Of a stretch of DNA of 64,000 nucleotides, positions 13,201 to 25,274 are shown piece by piece. This DNA is from Datisca glomerata (lineage: Eukaryota; Streptophyta; Magnoliopsida; Cucurbitales; Datiscaceae): positions 498,978 through 562,977 of the forward strand of contig QANY01009002.1 in assembly GCA_003255025.1 (NCBI GenBank). Reading direction: 5' to 3'. The first letter of the stretch is position 1; the number at the start of each line of letters is the position of its first letter. The notes below the pieces were generated by a model. It was not told the origin of the DNA. It ran no database searches and saw nothing but the letters and a program-made list of their open reading frames with translations. A program made the translations under genes and the position numbers.

Positions 13201-14800
13201 ATATTGTGCATCCTCGTTCTAGGCAACATTCTCCCCCCTCACACACGCACACAATCTACTCATCCTATGTAAACATGATCAGAATCTGGCATATACAAGA
13301 GGAAAGCCTTTATTGTCTCAAGACCTTTAGCTCACCATGACATTGAACCACATTCTTACACTGGTGCTTCAAAAATTCCAACTTGGACTAAAACGATGAG
13401 TGATGAGTATAATGCTCTCATTTCTCAACACACATGGACTCTTGTTCCCTTACCACCGAACAAAAATCTTGTTGGGTGTAAGCGAGTCTATAAACTCAAG
13501 TATAATCCCGATGGAACCATTGCTAGACATAAATCTCGGTTGATGGCTAAAGGCTGGCTTAGACTATAGTGAAAACTTTAGTCCAATTATAAAAAAACTC
13601 ACTGTTATGATCTTATTATCTTTAGCTAGTACTTTTGATTGGTCTCTTAGGCAACTTGATGTTAAATGCCTTTTACATGGTACTTTGTCTAAAGAAGTAT
13701 ATATGTGTCAACCACAAGGGTCTATTGATGCTAAACATCCTGATTATGTTTGTAAATTACATAAATCTTTGTATGGATTGAAACAAGTTCCTAGAGCTTG
13801 TTTTGAGAAGTATACTAGTCATCTCATTTCTCTTGGTTTTTGTGCTTCTCAGGCTGATAGTTCCTTGTTTGTGTTTGCGACTTCAGCTTTTGTTAGACAT
13901 ATTTTATTATATGTTGATGATATTATTATTAGTGGGACTTATGCTAAACACATAGATTATATTGTTCATGATTTGAAACAAGCTTTTGATATGACTGATT
14001 TAGACAATCTTAATATATTTTTTAGGCCTAGAAATTACTAGAGATTCTTCTGGCATCTTTGTTAACCAACATAAGTATGCAAAAAACTTACTTAGTAAGG
14101 CTTAAATGTTTCATTCTAAGCCTTGTAAAACACATGCTCTACCAAAAATCCACTGTATAGTCATGTGGGCACTCCTTTCTCTAATGTCGGTCTGTACAAG
14201 AGTATTATTAGATCTCTTCAGTATTTAACTTTCACCAGGCCTGATTTAAGCTTTGTTGTCAATCGCGTTTCTCAATATATGCATTCTCCCACCATGCACA
14301 CTTTGTTATTGGAACTTTAGAATATGGCATATTATTTAAACCTGGCAATCTTAAATTGCAGGCCTTTATGATGCAGATTGGGCTGGAGATCCTTCTGATA
14401 GGAGATCTACTTCCGGATTTATGATTTTTCTCGATTCCAGTTTTGTCTCTTAGAGTGCTAAGAAGCAAAGCACAGTGGCCACGTCTTCAACTGAAGCAGA
14501 ATACAAATCCTTAGCCAACACAGTTGCTAAGCTTAGTTGGATCAAACAGATTTTGAAAGACTTTCACATTTATTAGTCACATGCCCTTACTATCTAATGT
14601 GATAATAGTTTAGCGATCTGTTTAGCTTCTAAACCGTTTCTCCATGCTCGTACAAAATATGTTGAGATCGATTATCACTTTTTTCGTGAGAAAGTTATGA
14701 AGACATATTTTTTAGTCCAGCATGTTCCTTCTCAATTTCAGTTAGCAGATATCTTTACTAAGCCTTTGTCTATTAAACAATTTAACTTTCTTATGGACAA
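10222..14800 (+). pseudogene. copia gag-pol polyprotein, broken
   Basis: The start ATG lies at 10222 (MADDLANQ). Gag continues at 10539-11009 (KFDQWFTQDQALMTLINATL, YVQRIKEVNDKL, YTINGLPPEYN). A zinc knuckle CQICQKMCHGAVNC with C-X2-C-X4-H-X4-C spacing lies near 11270. The protease motif ISDTGCNSHLT lies at ~11412, with Asp-Thr-Gly intact. Integrase carries IHSDVWGPSP (~11980), FQSDGG (~12170) and TPQQNGVTEW (~12265). RT at 13607-14041 has the YVDD box (LLYVDDIIISG). RNase H at ~14350-14790 reads DRRSTSGFMIFLD and STEAEYKSLA. Stops and frameshifts separate these blocks, including a low-complexity insertion zone at 12634-13272. Confidence 0.88.
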
Positions 14801-14821
14801 ACTTATCCTTGATCCCAGGAT

Positions 14822-14835
14822 AAGTTTGAGGGGGA
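14822..14835 (+). other. Polypurine tract of copia element
   Basis: aagtttgaggggga immediately precedes the TG start of the 3' LTR, the expected place for plus-strand priming. Confidence 0.8.
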
Positions 14836-15063
14836 TGTTAAGTAATTAGTTGAGTTGGATTATTTGTTAAGGGGTATTTTTATCTTTACTCTCTTTATTC
14901 GGTTTACTCTAGTTCGGTTTATTGTTGTTCTAGCTAGGGGGTTCTGCTTAATTCGAGGTTAAAATGATTTTCATTTGATTTATTTCACTTCTTCTTCTTT
15001 CTTTTCTTTCTTCTCTGATTCCCTTCGTTCTGCTCTTTCCTTTCCAGATTATATGTTTCTTCT
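14836..15063 (+). repeat. 3' LTR of copia element
   Basis: 228 bp, starting TGTTAAG and ending at a position equivalent to the 5' LTR CA (here mutated to CT). It differs from the 5' LTR by scattered substitutions, so the insertion is not recent. Confidence 0.9.
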
Positions 15064-17100
15064 ATAGTCTCTCCCTTATGATATTCCTTCTACCCGTTTA
15101 TTAAACTAGGTGTATGTTGGGCATTTATACTCCAAATTAGCAAGATAGCAGCTCTCAAAGCTTCTCTGAAGGCAACCATATGAGGTTCATGTCTCATATT
15201 TCCCCCTAATTTCTCTGAGTCATTTAGGACCTCATTGAAGTCGCCCATTACCAACCATATGAGGGGAGAAAAGTTCTTCAAACGTTGAAGCAGCGTCTAG
15301 GACTGTTGACGACCTAATTGATCATGGTTTTCCTAAAACCCCATGAAACGCCAACTACTATAATTCTCAACTGAAATAATTGAGTTAATATGACCCACTG
15401 AGAAGGAGTTGAATATAACAAAAATATTTATCTTCCAAAGCAATGCAAAACCACCACCCAAGCCCCTTCTATCCACTACGAAAGACCCGTAAAAACCCTA
15501 ATTTCCTTCTCAGACCTTCAAGTACATCTTTGTTTCTGATAAAAAGATTAAAGCTGGGTTATTATTAAGCACCATTAGGTGCAAAGACCTGCTCGCCGCT
15601 ATCCCAAACCACAAGCATTCCGAAAGAGCAGCTTCTTGGTGCACAGTAGGGACCCCCTTTGGCATCCGTTGCTTGGGAAGAGTCATCCAATGTTGAGTGG
15701 GAATATTTGGTTTTCTTATCAATTTCCTCATCTTCACTTAAAGACTTTCATTTACTTGATAACTGAATTGTAGGGAAGGACTCAGACCGTTCTCTGATTT
15801 GAGTACATTTCTTCCCTCTGCCCCTCATTCTGGTCCATTTCTGTCCTTTCAGGTATCCATTAAGGGTTCACCTGATAATACCTCACAATAGAGATGATAA
15901 GCTTGCCCTTCCATAATCTAGCACAACCCATACCACCTAGGACCCACTGAATCCATTCCAGCTACCTAATCAAGACTTTTCTAACATTCTTTTGATTTGT
16001 CTGCTACCTCCGAAAAACCCTCCTTTCCATAGTCCTTGGACCAATGGAAGACTCTCACACTTCATCCCTGACCTTTTTCTTTTGTGCTCCTCTTCCTAGA
16101 CTCGTCCTTTCATTGTTTTCTACTTCTCTTTCTTATCATTCTGGTGGATTTGAGCAGGAATCATAGCTCGTTTAATGCGATACTGAGTTCCTTTCCAATT
16201 CATCTTCCTTAAAAGCCTCTGAATAATTTCCTCTATTTAGGATTTTTTACCTTTAGCCGTGTTTAAATTCCATGCCTAGAGGGATGATCCATACTGAAAT
16301 TTCCTAAGGGAAACAAAGTTTCTTTCTTCCAAACTCTCATAACAGTCCTTTGTGGAATGGTTAAGAAGTCACATTCATAACAAAAATCTGATAATCATTC
16401 ATATTTGAAATCTATCCAAACTGATTCATTCCTTTGCCCAATTGTGATCTTCATTCCTCTTCTCAATGGTTTGTCAGCATCTATTTTATCCCTTATTTTC
16501 AGGTACTTTCCCTAGAAACATCCATCAGGGTTCTCGTGTATTTCAATAAACCTACTGACTACTCTACCAATTTGTTTTCCCATTTCTTTCGGCATCATTG
16601 ATAATAGAAAGTTATAGACTTGAATCCAAAAATTAACATTTGTAAACCTCATTTTCCAAGATTGGACTCGGTCGTTCAGTTCCTGCATAAGGATTACCAA
16701 TTTGTCAAAATACCAGGGTTCATTGACAAGAACTCACTTCATGTCCACTGGGTGTCTAAATCTTGCCATGAACAGATACCGGCTGATTTCTTTTATCCGT
16801 GCTCCTTTTCTTAGATTCCAAAGGGAAAAAAGCGTATTCTTCATCGGATTCATGTTAATGGATTTTTTGGACAGGACCTTAAACACAATGAACAACTTTC
16901 AGATCGATATGGGTTTAATTGAGGCTTCTCGATCTCAAGAATATTGACTTCCTCATCTCTTAAGATAGCGTTTTGTAAAAATCCTCAACCTCATCCATTA
17001 TTATTAATGAAATGAGAAAGAGAAATGCTCTAACAGAAGGAGTTGCTAAACCTTAGACAAGCGAATAAACCAAAATGTGAAAAAAAATGAACCATACCCA
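15064..17100 (-). mobile_element. L1-type LINE, 5' portion: ORF1 (DUF4283-like) and endonuclease
   Basis: On the minus strand, ~16947-16512 resembles the gag-like ORF1 of plant L1 elements (FWIQVYNFLLSMMPKEMGKQ, a DUF4283-type segment). Positions 15737-15510 give the start of the apurinic endonuclease (LNNNPALIFLSETK, with the catalytic-type Glu). Then come GLGGGFALLW at ~15465, LVMGDFNEVLNDSEKLGG at 15255-15195 (GDFNE motif) and TYT-FNKRVEG up to the copia boundary. It continues in sense at 9956. Stops are frequent. The LINE thus spans about 4.9 kb once the copia insertion is removed. Confidence 0.82.
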
Positions 17101-17845
17101 ACTAAATGCGACTTTTCTCTCACCCTCGAGAGACTTGGCTCATCACGAGAGTTGAACATAGAAATATTCATAAATAGTTTAGTTGTACGACATTTTACTC
17201 TCTTAAATTTTAAACTCTTCCCTACTGGTCTCTAAAATTTCTCTATCCATCACAAAATCCTTATAACTGTCAAATGTCTGTTAATACGGCACATGCACAA
17301 CACATGCTTATTTTCCGCCTATGAGTTTTGGAATTTGCATTTTGGGTGGGGTTTGATTTCACTAGCTTTTCTCACGCTAAAACATAGTACAGATTAAAAG
17401 AGTGAAATGCAACCTTGAATGAGGCATACACTGCTAAAGGAAGCAATTTTACTTCGATCCTCTAAAAGATTGAAGTGGGTGTTGGGGATTCTTCCTGGAT
17501 TTTCAATTTTTTACTTTTCTTCCCAACGAGTATTAGATGTTTTCAGTATTATCCGCTTAATTTCTAGCTCACCTATTTCAGAAAACAAATTATTTCACTC
17601 CGTTATTCTATCCTCGAAAATTTGAAAAAAAAATCATGTGTCGTGCATGTGTCAAATTATTAGACATTTGACGGTACAATGGTTGAGATAGATGAACTTC
17701 AAATACAAATAGTGAAAATGTTAAAACTTAAAAGGGTAAAGTGATTTTGGGTCAAACTGTGTTTTTGATATTAACTTTATATAGAATCAGTAAAAAGGAT
17801 TGTGCAGAAGAGTAATTGCCTAACAATAAAAAGAAATGCTTTTGA
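17101..17845. other. No gene recognised
   Basis: AT-rich sequence without a convincing reading frame, terminal repeat or RNA gene. Confidence 0.5.
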
Positions 17846-18078
17846 ATGGAAATTTCATATTTACACTTAAACTTACTACTAACCCTGATTGGTTTCGGAG
17901 AAAGTTTCTCAAAATCACAAATAAGTGAGTAGCTTGATTGACCAGAGCATAGGTACATGTGATTCCATCTTTGTATTCTCACGTCACTCAAGCTACTTAT
18001 TTATATGTGATTTTGAGGAGTTTTCTCCAAGACCAATCAGGATTAGTAGTGAGTTTTAAGTGTACAAAATATGACCAT
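17846..18078. repeat. Long imperfect inverted repeat (foldback hairpin)
   Basis: The left arm 17846-17937 and right arm 17988-18078 are reverse complements with few mismatches: aaccctgattggt against accaatcaggatt, and agcttga against tcaagct at the inner ends. The spacer is 50 bp. The arms lack an open frame. This may be a MITE or a foldback derivative. No clear target-site duplication was seen. Confidence 0.8.
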
Positions 18079-18222
18079 GAGAACCGTAGTAAGTGTTTTG
18101 ATTTAAAGGTGATGTTTGGACATTCCATAGATCACAAGCACACACAATAGGTCAACTAAGGTTCATTAGGATCTACCTCTTCCAGTTCCCTATATGAAAA
18201 ATATATGGCACTAGAAACCATC

Positions 18223-20664
18223 TGTAACATCCTGATTTCTGAGGGTTAAACATGTATATAATTTCATAATTTAAAAATTCTCAATTCTAATTGAAACCCT
18301 AATTTGAGAAAATACCAAAATTAAAAACCTTAATTTTTACCCTAACTTTAACATTTTAACATTAAATAACGGAAGCTTAAAATTATATAAAACTTATTTA
18401 ACCAATAGACTGTAATAATTATGAGAAACTTGTAATAAAGTAAATCACAAAAATCTATAAAACATGAAAGTCAAACATATTATCGTAGACTAAAGCATGA
18501 AAATTCATAAATTTTCAAATCAGCTGGAAGTTAACTAAAAATCAATATGTAATGTCATATAGTCATAATTTAACATAACTATCATAATTCTTGTGGCTAT
18601 GACAATCATTTACTCTTGTTGCTTGTCATCACCTGCAACACAATCATTTATGAGGGTGAGTATTAAAAATACTTAGTAAGTAAACCCACATACTAATAAA
18701 TTTCACATGACATAAATGTAAACGTATAACTCATGCAATTTTAATTTAATACATTCACTTGATTATTAAATCACAAAAAATATTTGTAATTAACATAACT
18801 GATTTTATGGTTAACATCTAACTTAAGCTTATACTTATACTTGTTGATACTTGTACTTGCTTGATCATAATTCGACTAGGTATATCCCCCGATTAATAAC
18901 CTAACCAAATTGATTCACACTTGAACTTGAACTTGTAACATGAAACTTGTAGCGTGAACGTAAACATGACAGATTGAGTGTCCTGAAACTTGGTGTCACT
19001 TAAAGTTATATGAACCTTAAGAACGCTAACATGAACATGGCAACACCCAACCGTATAGCTGATAATATAACGTGAACAATTAGGTTACTTAGATAATCAA
19101 GGGACATGACAAAATCTACCACTTATTTATTTACCACTACTTGAATTAAAATTTATAATTCACATTATTACATATACATGAGTAAACATAGAACTAGTTC
19201 ATGAACATAAACGATATAACTATTACGTGTATAACTCAAAATATAATCATACATAACATGGTAAATAATTTCATCATGATATGAAAAAATAAATAAAATA
19301 CTCCAACATAAAGAAATAATAAAAAGAATTTACATTCTATATGCTTCACTTATAACATATGAACCGAATTACTATGTAAGTCCATTTATCTAGATTTTCT
19401 ATGAATTAAATTCACAACTAATGATTTGAAATCTAAAGATATCAGATCACATAATATTTATATTATAACTACAATTATTTAATTAACTAGTAAGGTGAAT
19501 GAGTTCATAAATGAGTGGGAATCAAACTAGTGAAATCTGATCAAAACAGTTCAGGCCGGTTCAACTTGGTCTGGTACGTCTAAAGATGGTTTGGTTTAGC
19601 TCTGTTGGACTGAATCGGTCTGATTGAGTTGAACCGGTTCAGATTGATTTGGCTGGGCTCGATCCGATTCAAGTGAATCGGTTTGGGCTAGGTAAAATGT
19701 AGGTCGGGTCGGATCAAAATCAAATGGTTCGCCAGACCTAGTTGCAGTAAATACAGAGAGCGAACAAGGAAAGAAACACAAAGAAAAAGAAAGAAAGCAA
19801 GGAATTAAGCTTACCGAACGCAATAACGACAAAGCAAACAACTACTATATGATGAAAACGATCAAGGGGCAGCCATAAGAAAGAACCAAAGATACAGAGT
19901 ATGGAAGTCAACAATCAAAGAGAAAAATAAGAGAAAATCCGAAAGAGAGAAGGAGAAAAATCAAAGGGCTTACCAAAATCAATAAACAGCGACGGTGCTA
20001 CGATGGTGCCAGAAACAGAGATGGACAAAATGCCTATCACTGAAAATTGAGAAAAAAAATTCAGAATTGGATATTATAAACATTGAAATAGAAAGATTAA
20101 GGTTGAAAGGATGAGGAATGAGAGAAAGAAAAATAAAATGCCTTACCGCAATTGAGGAACAATGGTGTTGCGGCAGCGATGCAAAGACCTAAAAAACAGA
20201 GATGGAAGAGGAAGAATTAACTGAAAATTTCAGAATTAAATAAATAAATAAATAAATAAATATATATATATATATATACACACATTGAAATATACAAATC
20301 TGAATTGAGAAAGAGATAAACGATTAAAAGAATGAAGAAATAGAGAAGAAAAGGTTTACCTTTAAATTGACAACGAAACAAATGGAAGATGAACGAAGAA
20401 GAAGGAGAAGCAGAAGGGCGTCGCTGGGGGAAGAGAACTGTAAAAGAGAGAAATAGCAATTAAAGGGAGGAGGTTTCGTGTAAAACAAATGGGAGAATGA
20501 GGGATATAAAAAGTGGTGTGGACGGTTAGGCTAAGGTGTAATGTATTTAAGGTGTGAGTGGGGGAATGGTTCGTGAGTTAGAAGTGAGAATGGGGAGGGT
20601 TATACTAGGGTGTAATACTTATATGGTGTGAGTGACACAATTACCTAAAGCTTAGGGTCTTACA
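18223..20664 (-). repeat. 3' LTR of chromovirus (left on + strand)
   Basis: About 2.44 kb, alignable along its length with 25275-27318. It keeps a ~380-bp segment (about 20130-20510) that is missing from the other LTR. This segment contains an AAAT/TA microsatellite (20235-20282). A GGTTC/AACCGG-rich patch lies at 19545-19700. Confidence 0.88.
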
Positions 20665-20680
20665 TTCTCCCCTTCTTGTG
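20665..20680 (-). other. Polypurine tract of chromovirus
   Basis: On the minus strand a run ending aagaaggggagaa abuts the 3' LTR start (TGTAAGACC). Its position fits plus-strand priming. Confidence 0.75.
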
Positions 20681-20710
20681 AACTTTCATCCTCGAAAGGA
20701 ATATACCTTA

Positions 20711-23700
20711 TTAAAATAACTCTCGATACTTGAGACGTATCTCCGCTTCTCTTTCCCATATTGTTTCCTCAATTTGATGATTTCTCTAAGGAACATTGAC
20801 CAACTACATCATTCTCGTATGAATAGTTTGATTCTTGGGCTCTAGAATTCTGACTGGTTTCTCTTCATAAGTGAGGTCATCACGAACTTGTAAAGATTCA
20901 AAATCGATGACATGCGTTGGATCAGGCACGTACTTGATAAACATCGAGACATGAAACACATTATGAACACATAAAAAAGTTGGTGGTAAAGCGAGCCGGT
21001 AGGCCAAAGGATCGATACGATCCAATATCTCAAAAGGACCAATAAACCTGGGACTCAACTTCCCTTTACGTCCAAAATGCATAACACCCTTCATTGGCAC
21101 AATCTTGAAAAACACGTGATCATCCACTTCAAATTTGAGGTCCTTCCTTCTAACATTTGCGTAACTCTTTTGCCTATTCTGAGCGGTCTTCATTATATCT
21201 CTGATTTTTTTATCTTCATTCATAGACTAAATCAAGTCAGGGCCCAAAAGTTTTCGTTCGCCAACTTCATCCTAGTGAACTGGCGACCGGTACTTTTCCT
21301 ATAAAGTGCCTCAAATAGAGCCATACCAATCGTCGACTGGTAACTGTTATTGTAAAAAACCTCCACGAGTACCAACTGCGCGACCCGACTAGTAGAGAAA
21401 TCCAAGACACAAGCTCGAATCATATCCTCTAACGTTTGAATCGTTCACTCAGATTGCCCATCAGATTGTTGATGGAAAGCTGTACTAAAATTCAACTGAG
21501 TACCCAAAGTTTTCTGTAGACATCACCAAAAACTTGACGTGAACCGCAGATCCTGATCTGATACTATCGACACTGGAACCCCATGAAGTTAAATAATCTC
21601 TCGGATATATAACTGGGCCCAATCCTCGACTGAAAATATACTCTTGCCAAGAAAAAAGTGTGCAGACTTGGTAAGACGATCCTCCACCACCCAAATGAAG
21701 TTATAACCTTGTACCGTCCTTGGTAGCCCTGAAATGAAATTCATAGTCACATGCTCCCACTTCCATTCAGGCATACTTAATGGTTGCAAGACCCTAGATG
21801 GTTGATGTCTCTGAGCTTTGATATGCTGACACACCAAACACTTCCTAACAAATTCAGCGATATCACGCTTCATACCATTCCACCAGTAATGTAACTTTAA
21901 ATCGTGATCCATCTTAGTACTGCCAGGGTGCACTGTGTATAATGAACTATGAGACTCCATGAGTAATTCCTGCCTAATGACTACATCTTTCAGCACACAA
22001 AGCCTCTCATGTAAGCGAAGAGATGAATCATTGCTGACATCGAACCCTTGTCTTTTGTCCAAACCCATTTCACTACGAATCAGAAATAACTTAAAGTCTA
22101 AGTTTTGTGCATCAATAATACACTGCTGCAATGAGGGTTTAACTGTGAGCTGAGCTAGCTGCGCTGTAATGTCTTTCAGTAAGACCTAAATCTCAGCATG
22201 TTCGAAATCCTCCAAGATATGCTATTGAGACATAATAAAAGTTGTTGAATGAGTTGATTTTTGACTTAAGGCATCAACCACTACATTTTCCTTTCCTAGG
22301 TGATAAATGATCTCACAGTCATAATCTTTCACCAATTCCAACCAATGGTGTTACCTCGTGTTAAGCTCTTTCTGAGTCAAAGTACTTGAGACTCTTATGA
22401 TCTGTGTAAATCTGGCACTTACGACCATACAAGTAATGTCTCCAAATCCTGAGTTCATGAGAAGCATATGCTCTGACTTTTTCCTATTGCATCAAAACAT
22501 AACCCAAACCTCTTTTGGAAGCATCATTGAAAATCACAAAGTCACTCTTAACATCTGGAATGGTCAACACTGATGCTGTTACTAATTTTTGTTTAAGACT
22601 CTAAAAACATTTCTCACACTCAGCCGTCCAAGTAAAGGTGGTATTCTTCCTGGTCAACTGAGTAAGTGGAACAAAGATCTTTGTAAAACCTTCAACGAAT
22701 CTCATGTGATATCCTGCTAGACCTAGAAAAATTATGAATTTCACCAACATTTTTCAGTTGAGGCCAACTAACCACTTTCAATCTTAGACGAGTCAATGGA
22801 CATTCCATCTCGAGATACCACATGGCTAAGGAATGATACTTACTGAAACCAAAACTCACACTTTTGGAATTTGGCATATAACTGGTGTATCCTTAATGCT
22901 TGTAAAATAATCCTGAGGTGATTCATATGCTCAGCCTCTAATCTAGAGTACACCAGAATATCATTAATGAAGATAATCACGAAAGAATCCAAGTACTCTT
23001 TGAAATCACTGTTCATCAAATCTATAAAGGCTGTCGGAGCATTAGTTAATCCAAACGATATCACTACAAACTCGTAATGCCATTAACAAGTACGACTACA
23101 AACTCGTAATGCCATTAACAAGTACGAAATGATGTCATCCTTATCTCGAATCCTGAGCTGATGGTAACCTGATCTCAAATCAAGCTTAGAGAATATTGAT
23201 GCTCCCTGAAGTTGATCAAACAAATTCTCAATATGTGCTAACATATATTTATTCTTGATAGTGACTATATTCACCTCCATGTAGTCAATGCATAGCCTCA
23301 TTGATCTATCTTTATTTTTAACAAATAATACTGGAGCACCCCAAGGTGAAACACTAGGTCTAATGAAACCCTTTATCTAGTAATTCTTGAAGTTCGCCTT
23401 TAAGTTCTTTCAACTCTGCAGTAGCCATTCGATACAGAACATTGGATATAAAGGCAGTGTATGGTACTAACTCAATATAAAAATTCGTCTCCCGATGAGG
23501 AAGATGTCCTGGCAAATCATCGAGAAAGACATCTAAAAATTCATAAATGACCGGAACTGATCAAATATCCACATTTATCTCAGTTGCATCCACAAACAAA
23601 GCTAAGTAACCCCAGTTACCACGATCAAGTAGGCGATGCGCCTGTAAACCAGATATAACCTTGAGTATAGACCATTATTAAGATCCCTTATACTTGAAGC

Positions 23701-25034
23701 TAGGTCTACTTAGAGGTAGGAATCGAACTTCCTTTCGGTAACAGTCTATGTTGGCATAGTTAACAGCCAACCAGTCCATCCCTAAGATTATGTTAAAATC
23801 ATGCATCCCTAGGACTATAAGCCTAGCATACATAACACAATTTGCTATCATCACTAAATAACTCTCTATCATCTTATTAGCTAGGAGAAAGAAGGCGTAG
23901 AAACATTTAACTAAAAACCCAATGGCATAATAGGCAATGATGCATGAGCCATAAACGAAGAAGATATAAAAGAGTGTGTGGACCCAGATCAATTAATGTA
24001 AAAGCTGAATGTCTTAGTACAAGTAATGTGTCGTCCACAACTGTATCTGACTACTCAAATTCCTTATGCGTTAATGTGAAAACCTTCCCTTTTGCTCTAT
24101 CTCTAGCGGCATTGCTATTTTGTCCTTGAGCAAGTAAAGGGCCCTGTCTGAGGTAATGCCCAATCTTTTCACACTTAAAGCAAGTGTTGTTCGCCTTAAA
24201 ACACTGGCCGTTATGGTTTTTTACATGTAGTGCACAAGGGGTTTGATTTTATTGCCTGCTTTTTTGCGTTGTGCGGACCTGGGTGTGAATTATGAGGTTT
24301 TCTCTTTCAATGAAATGGCTGCTCTAACCTTGGTGGTGCACGAGGTGGAAGATTATGTTCCACGAACAAGGTTGTTTCAACCACCGCTACATAGTTGGTG
24401 TGCTTATGGAGTGACATTGAACCCTTTATCTCTGGACGAGGTCTCCTTTCAAATGTCTAAGCCTTCTTGATCTCGCTATCAACGAAATGCGTGGCGTGAC
24501 AAGATAATTTCTCGAACTTTCTTTCATAATCAACAACAATCATATTACCTTGCACTAGCCTAAGAAATTTGACATCCTTGCTTGTCCTAACAGTGATCAA
24601 AAAATACTTCTCAAATAACAGCTCCTTAAATTGATCCCAAGTCACCGAATTATGCACAACATCATCAGCTCTTTGTGTGAGCTCCCACCATTTTCAAGCT
24701 TCTCTTGGTAGCATAACAGTTGCACAAATAACCTTTGAAATCTCAGAACACAACATAAACGGGAAGATATGCTCCCATCTCAAATTCATTCGTCAGTTAA
24801 CAATGGTTCGGACGAGTGGCCATCAAATTCAGGCTGGTTTAAACTCCTGAATGTGTGGATCAGCTGCATGTTAATCGTTGTTGTCTGTTGCGGTTGTTGT
24901 TGTTAAGTTGGACAAGCTACTGCTGTCTGCCTCAAGAACTCCAAAAATTCTTGAAACATTTCGATCATGGTTATCGAAGGGTTCGCAACAAGATCGACTG
25001 GTGCGTGATTGTTGTTTTTCGTTGGGGGAGCCAT
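20711..25034 (-). pseudogene. Chromovirus gag-pol polyprotein, broken, several catalytic residues changed
   Basis: Gag begins with ATG at 25034 (MAPPTKNNNHAPVD). A Retrotrans_gag segment lies at 24657-24457 (TWDQFKELLFEKYF, YERKFEKLSCHATHF). The zinc-knuckle region near 24200-24110 reads CFKCEKIGHYLRQ, with the last Cys lost. The protease motif at ~23995 reads LIDLGPH where D-S/T-G is expected, and ILGMDWLAVNYANIDC follows. RT at 23301-22840 has [13 protein letters not shown] and FINDILVYS in place of F/Y-x-D-D. Integrase at 22131-21589 has CLVCQH and NFISGLP, where the first catalytic Asp is usual. The C-terminus (21223-20711) carries [12 protein letters not shown] and a chromodomain tail (YEEKPVRIL, then RNHQIEETIWEREAE). 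Several stops and frameshifts add to these changes. Confidence 0.88.
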
Positions 25035-25256
25035 TGCTCTGCTACCCACAAAAGCCAAGACTTACCAAAATTCTAATCTTATCGCGCAAACATAACATAA
25101 ACGTACCAAACATGCCATAATAAAACTAAAGCACATCATACTGAATCAATAATTAAAACACATATAACATGTGTATCTGACTTGTAAGGTGAAGGAGGAA
25201 CAAAGTTAGCGACATGCCATATTTTTCTTCTAAGAAAAGTCTATAGAATCTAAAAC

Positions 25257-25274
25257 CATGCTTTGATATCAAAC
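25257..25274 (-). other. Primer-binding site of chromovirus (degenerate)
   Basis: On the minus strand the LTR end is followed by gtttgatatcaaagcatgg, a mutated form of the usual TTGGTATCAGAGC initiator tRNA-Met site. Confidence 0.65.

Larger units (their letters stand above)
9957..15063 (+). mobile_element. Ty1/copia retrotransposon inserted in the LINE
   Basis: A 5.1-kb element with both LTRs, primer-binding site, polypurine tract and gag-PR-INT-RT-RNase H in copia order. The flanks 9952-9956 (ctaat) and 15064-15068 (atagt) look like a decayed 5-bp duplication of a ctagt target. Removing the element restores the minus-strand LINE endonuclease frame through IRERL. The coding region has many stops and shifts, so it is non-autonomous now. 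The lineage within copia was not assigned. Confidence 0.9.
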
